A stretch of 40,412 bases of DNA, taken from positions 1 to 40,412 of IMG/VR virus record IMGVR_UViG_3300035670_000532, one strand, 5' to 3'. The number at the start of each line of letters is the position of its first letter. Within the stretch, counting starts at the first letter, position 1. This DNA comes from a virus. A program made the position numbers and the translations under genes. The notes beneath the pieces are model-generated. The model did no database searches and was not told where the DNA came from. It saw nothing but the letters and a program-made list of their open reading frames with translations. Shown piece after piece: positions 39,773 to 40,412 of this stretch.

Positions 39773-40135
39773 ATGAAGTTCAGCAAAGAAAACATATTCT
39801 GGCTGGCATTTTCTTTCTTGATAATATCCGCTCTATTTTTTTTCATTCGCGCTATCGACAAAAAAGCGCCTGCTCCCCCGGCTATTGGATCAAGATATGA
39901 GCTGAACATCCTCGCCAAAAAGCACGGAATCCCTATAGAACTCGCGCATAGTCTTTTCAAGAGAGAAACAAAAGTTCTCTTTCCTGACGGCAGAGTGAAC
40001 TGGCCTGCAACCATAGAAAAAATATCGTTAGAAACAGGCATAAAAGAAACCGTCATTTCCGCGTTCCTTGTTGATATGAAATTGATCTATGATTTTCAAG
40101 GAAGCTACGCTGAAGACGAGCGGTCATTGGCTTAA
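39773..40135 (+). CDS. Lone plus-strand membrane protein (candidate lysogenic-conversion gene), 120 aa
   Basis: This is the only gene on the plus strand. The start MKFSKENIFWLAFSFLIISA gives one membrane helix (about residues 8-27); a Pro linker follows, then a helical soluble part (ELNILAKKHGIPIELAHSLF, PATIEKISLETGIKETVISA). No enzyme motif was seen. An inner-membrane anchor with a cytoplasmic or periplasmic helical domain is the form of many superinfection-exclusion and lysogenic-conversion proteins. A minus-strand frame over the same bases looks like a shadow. Its tail overlaps the giant virion gene by 12 nt tail to tail. Confidence 0.6.
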   Translation: MKFSKENIFWLAFSFLIISALFFFIRAIDKKAPAPPAIGSRYELNILAKKHGIPIELAHSLFKRETKVLFPDGRVNWPATIEKISLETGIKETVISAFLVDMKLIYDFQGSYAEDERSLA

Positions 40136-40412
40136 CTCCTTTTTAATCTTGTTTTCTTCCTGTTTGTCTTTAACGTTTTCCTTGTACTCCGAAAGCTTCC
40201 CTTTGTTGACCTTCGACACTCTCATGGGAGAAACGGCGTTTACCACGCGCATTTCTTTCTTGACGGGAATCTCGTCCTGATCAATTTGAGCAGGGACGCT
40301 CTTTGACATTCCGACGATCTTCATCTTGATATTTTCAACAACAGACTTTATCGAAAGTCCTTTTTCTGGTTTTCTCTTGATCTCGTCCATGATGTTATTT
40401 ACCCACCCCTGA
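40124..40412 (-). CDS. C-terminal part of the giant J-domain virion protein (continues at the left edge)
   Basis: The frame enters from the right edge and ends at the stop at 40124. The segment MDEIKRKPEKGLSIKSVVEN also occurs near position 105 at the left edge, in the same frame. The tail is Lys/Glu-rich (KENVKDKQEENKIKKEL). Together with 1-2973 it makes the 1,044-residue protein. It overlaps the plus-strand gene by 12 nt. Confidence 0.85.
   Translation of the reverse strand, partial: QGWVNNIMDEIKRKPEKGLSIKSVVENIKMKIVGMSKSVPAQIDQDEIPVKKEMRVVNAVSPMRVSKVNKGKLSEYKENVKDKQEENKIKKELSQ
40286..40412. repeat. Right copy of 127-bp terminal direct repeat
   Basis: Identical to 1-127. See the left copy for the argument that this is an assembly overlap from a circle. 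Confidence 0.95.

Noticed and set aside
39733-40056. 107-residue minus-strand frame
   Set aside because: The plus-strand frame over the same bases has a promoter-like -10, a clear membrane helix and ordinary helical sequence. The minus frame has none of these and would overlap the neighbour.
1-40412. CRISPR array or diversity-generating retroelement (suggested by the BPP-1-like head genes)
   Set aside because: No regularly spaced repeats, no reverse transcriptase and no template/variable repeat pair were seen.

Overview
This window is one complete temperate tailed-phage genome (about 40.3 kb), assembled as a circle and cut open inside a gene. The first 127 bases are repeated exactly as the last 127 bases, and an open reading frame runs through the joined ends. 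Joined, the circle is 40,285 bp. The head and tail genes indicate a short-tailed (podovirus-type) phage of the Bordetella BPP-1 style rather than a T7 relative: there is no RNA polymerase, and a Bbp19-like gene sits next to the portal. The host cannot be named. A lipoprotein signal, Sec signal peptides, a SleB-type wall hydrolase and envelope-glycan genes fit an uncultivated, probably Gram-negative bacterium.

Layout. Every gene but one lies on the minus strand, so transcription runs from high to low coordinates. From 39.7 to 34.0 kb are two small hypothetical genes, a 1,224-residue tail fibre with a Sec-type signal peptide, and small membrane/lysis-type genes. At 33.8-33.0 kb is a tyrosine integrase with a hairpin over its ribosome binding site. 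At 32.95-32.2 kb is a control region: an early-type promoter with paired GTTAAC boxes, a small zinc-finger gene, a half-tRNA that could be attP, an intact tRNA-Thr(CGU), a remnant of an AP2-type endonuclease and a terminator. From 32.2 to 27.8 kb are a SleB-like hydrolase, recombination genes (Erf, YqaJ exonuclease, NinB-like, NinG-like) and a replication initiator with origin-like palindromes inside it.

From 27.8 to 18.4 kb is the most unusual part: a tightly overlapping, roughly 9.4-kb cassette of sugar and glycan genes. It holds a WbuC-type cupin, a shortened DegT-type aminotransferase, a methyltransferase, one GT4 and four GT2 glycosyltransferases, an HprK-like P-loop protein, a CDP-tyvelose-epimerase-like dehydrogenase, a radical SAM enzyme and a TMTC-like membrane glycosyltransferase. 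It takes nearly a quarter of the genome and looks like a pathway for remodelling the host envelope or a phage-specified glycan. Next come a cytosine-C5 methyltransferase with a long second reading frame, small genes and a Gp37/Gp68-type radical SAM protein.

From 15.9 kb down to the left edge, and through the junction, is the packaging and virion block: terminase, portal, scaffold, capsid, tail tube proteins and internal ejection-type proteins, the last of which carries an internal DnaJ J domain. The single plus-strand gene, a small membrane protein at 39.8-40.1 kb with its own apparent leaderless promoter, is a likely lysogenic-conversion gene. No repressor was recognised.
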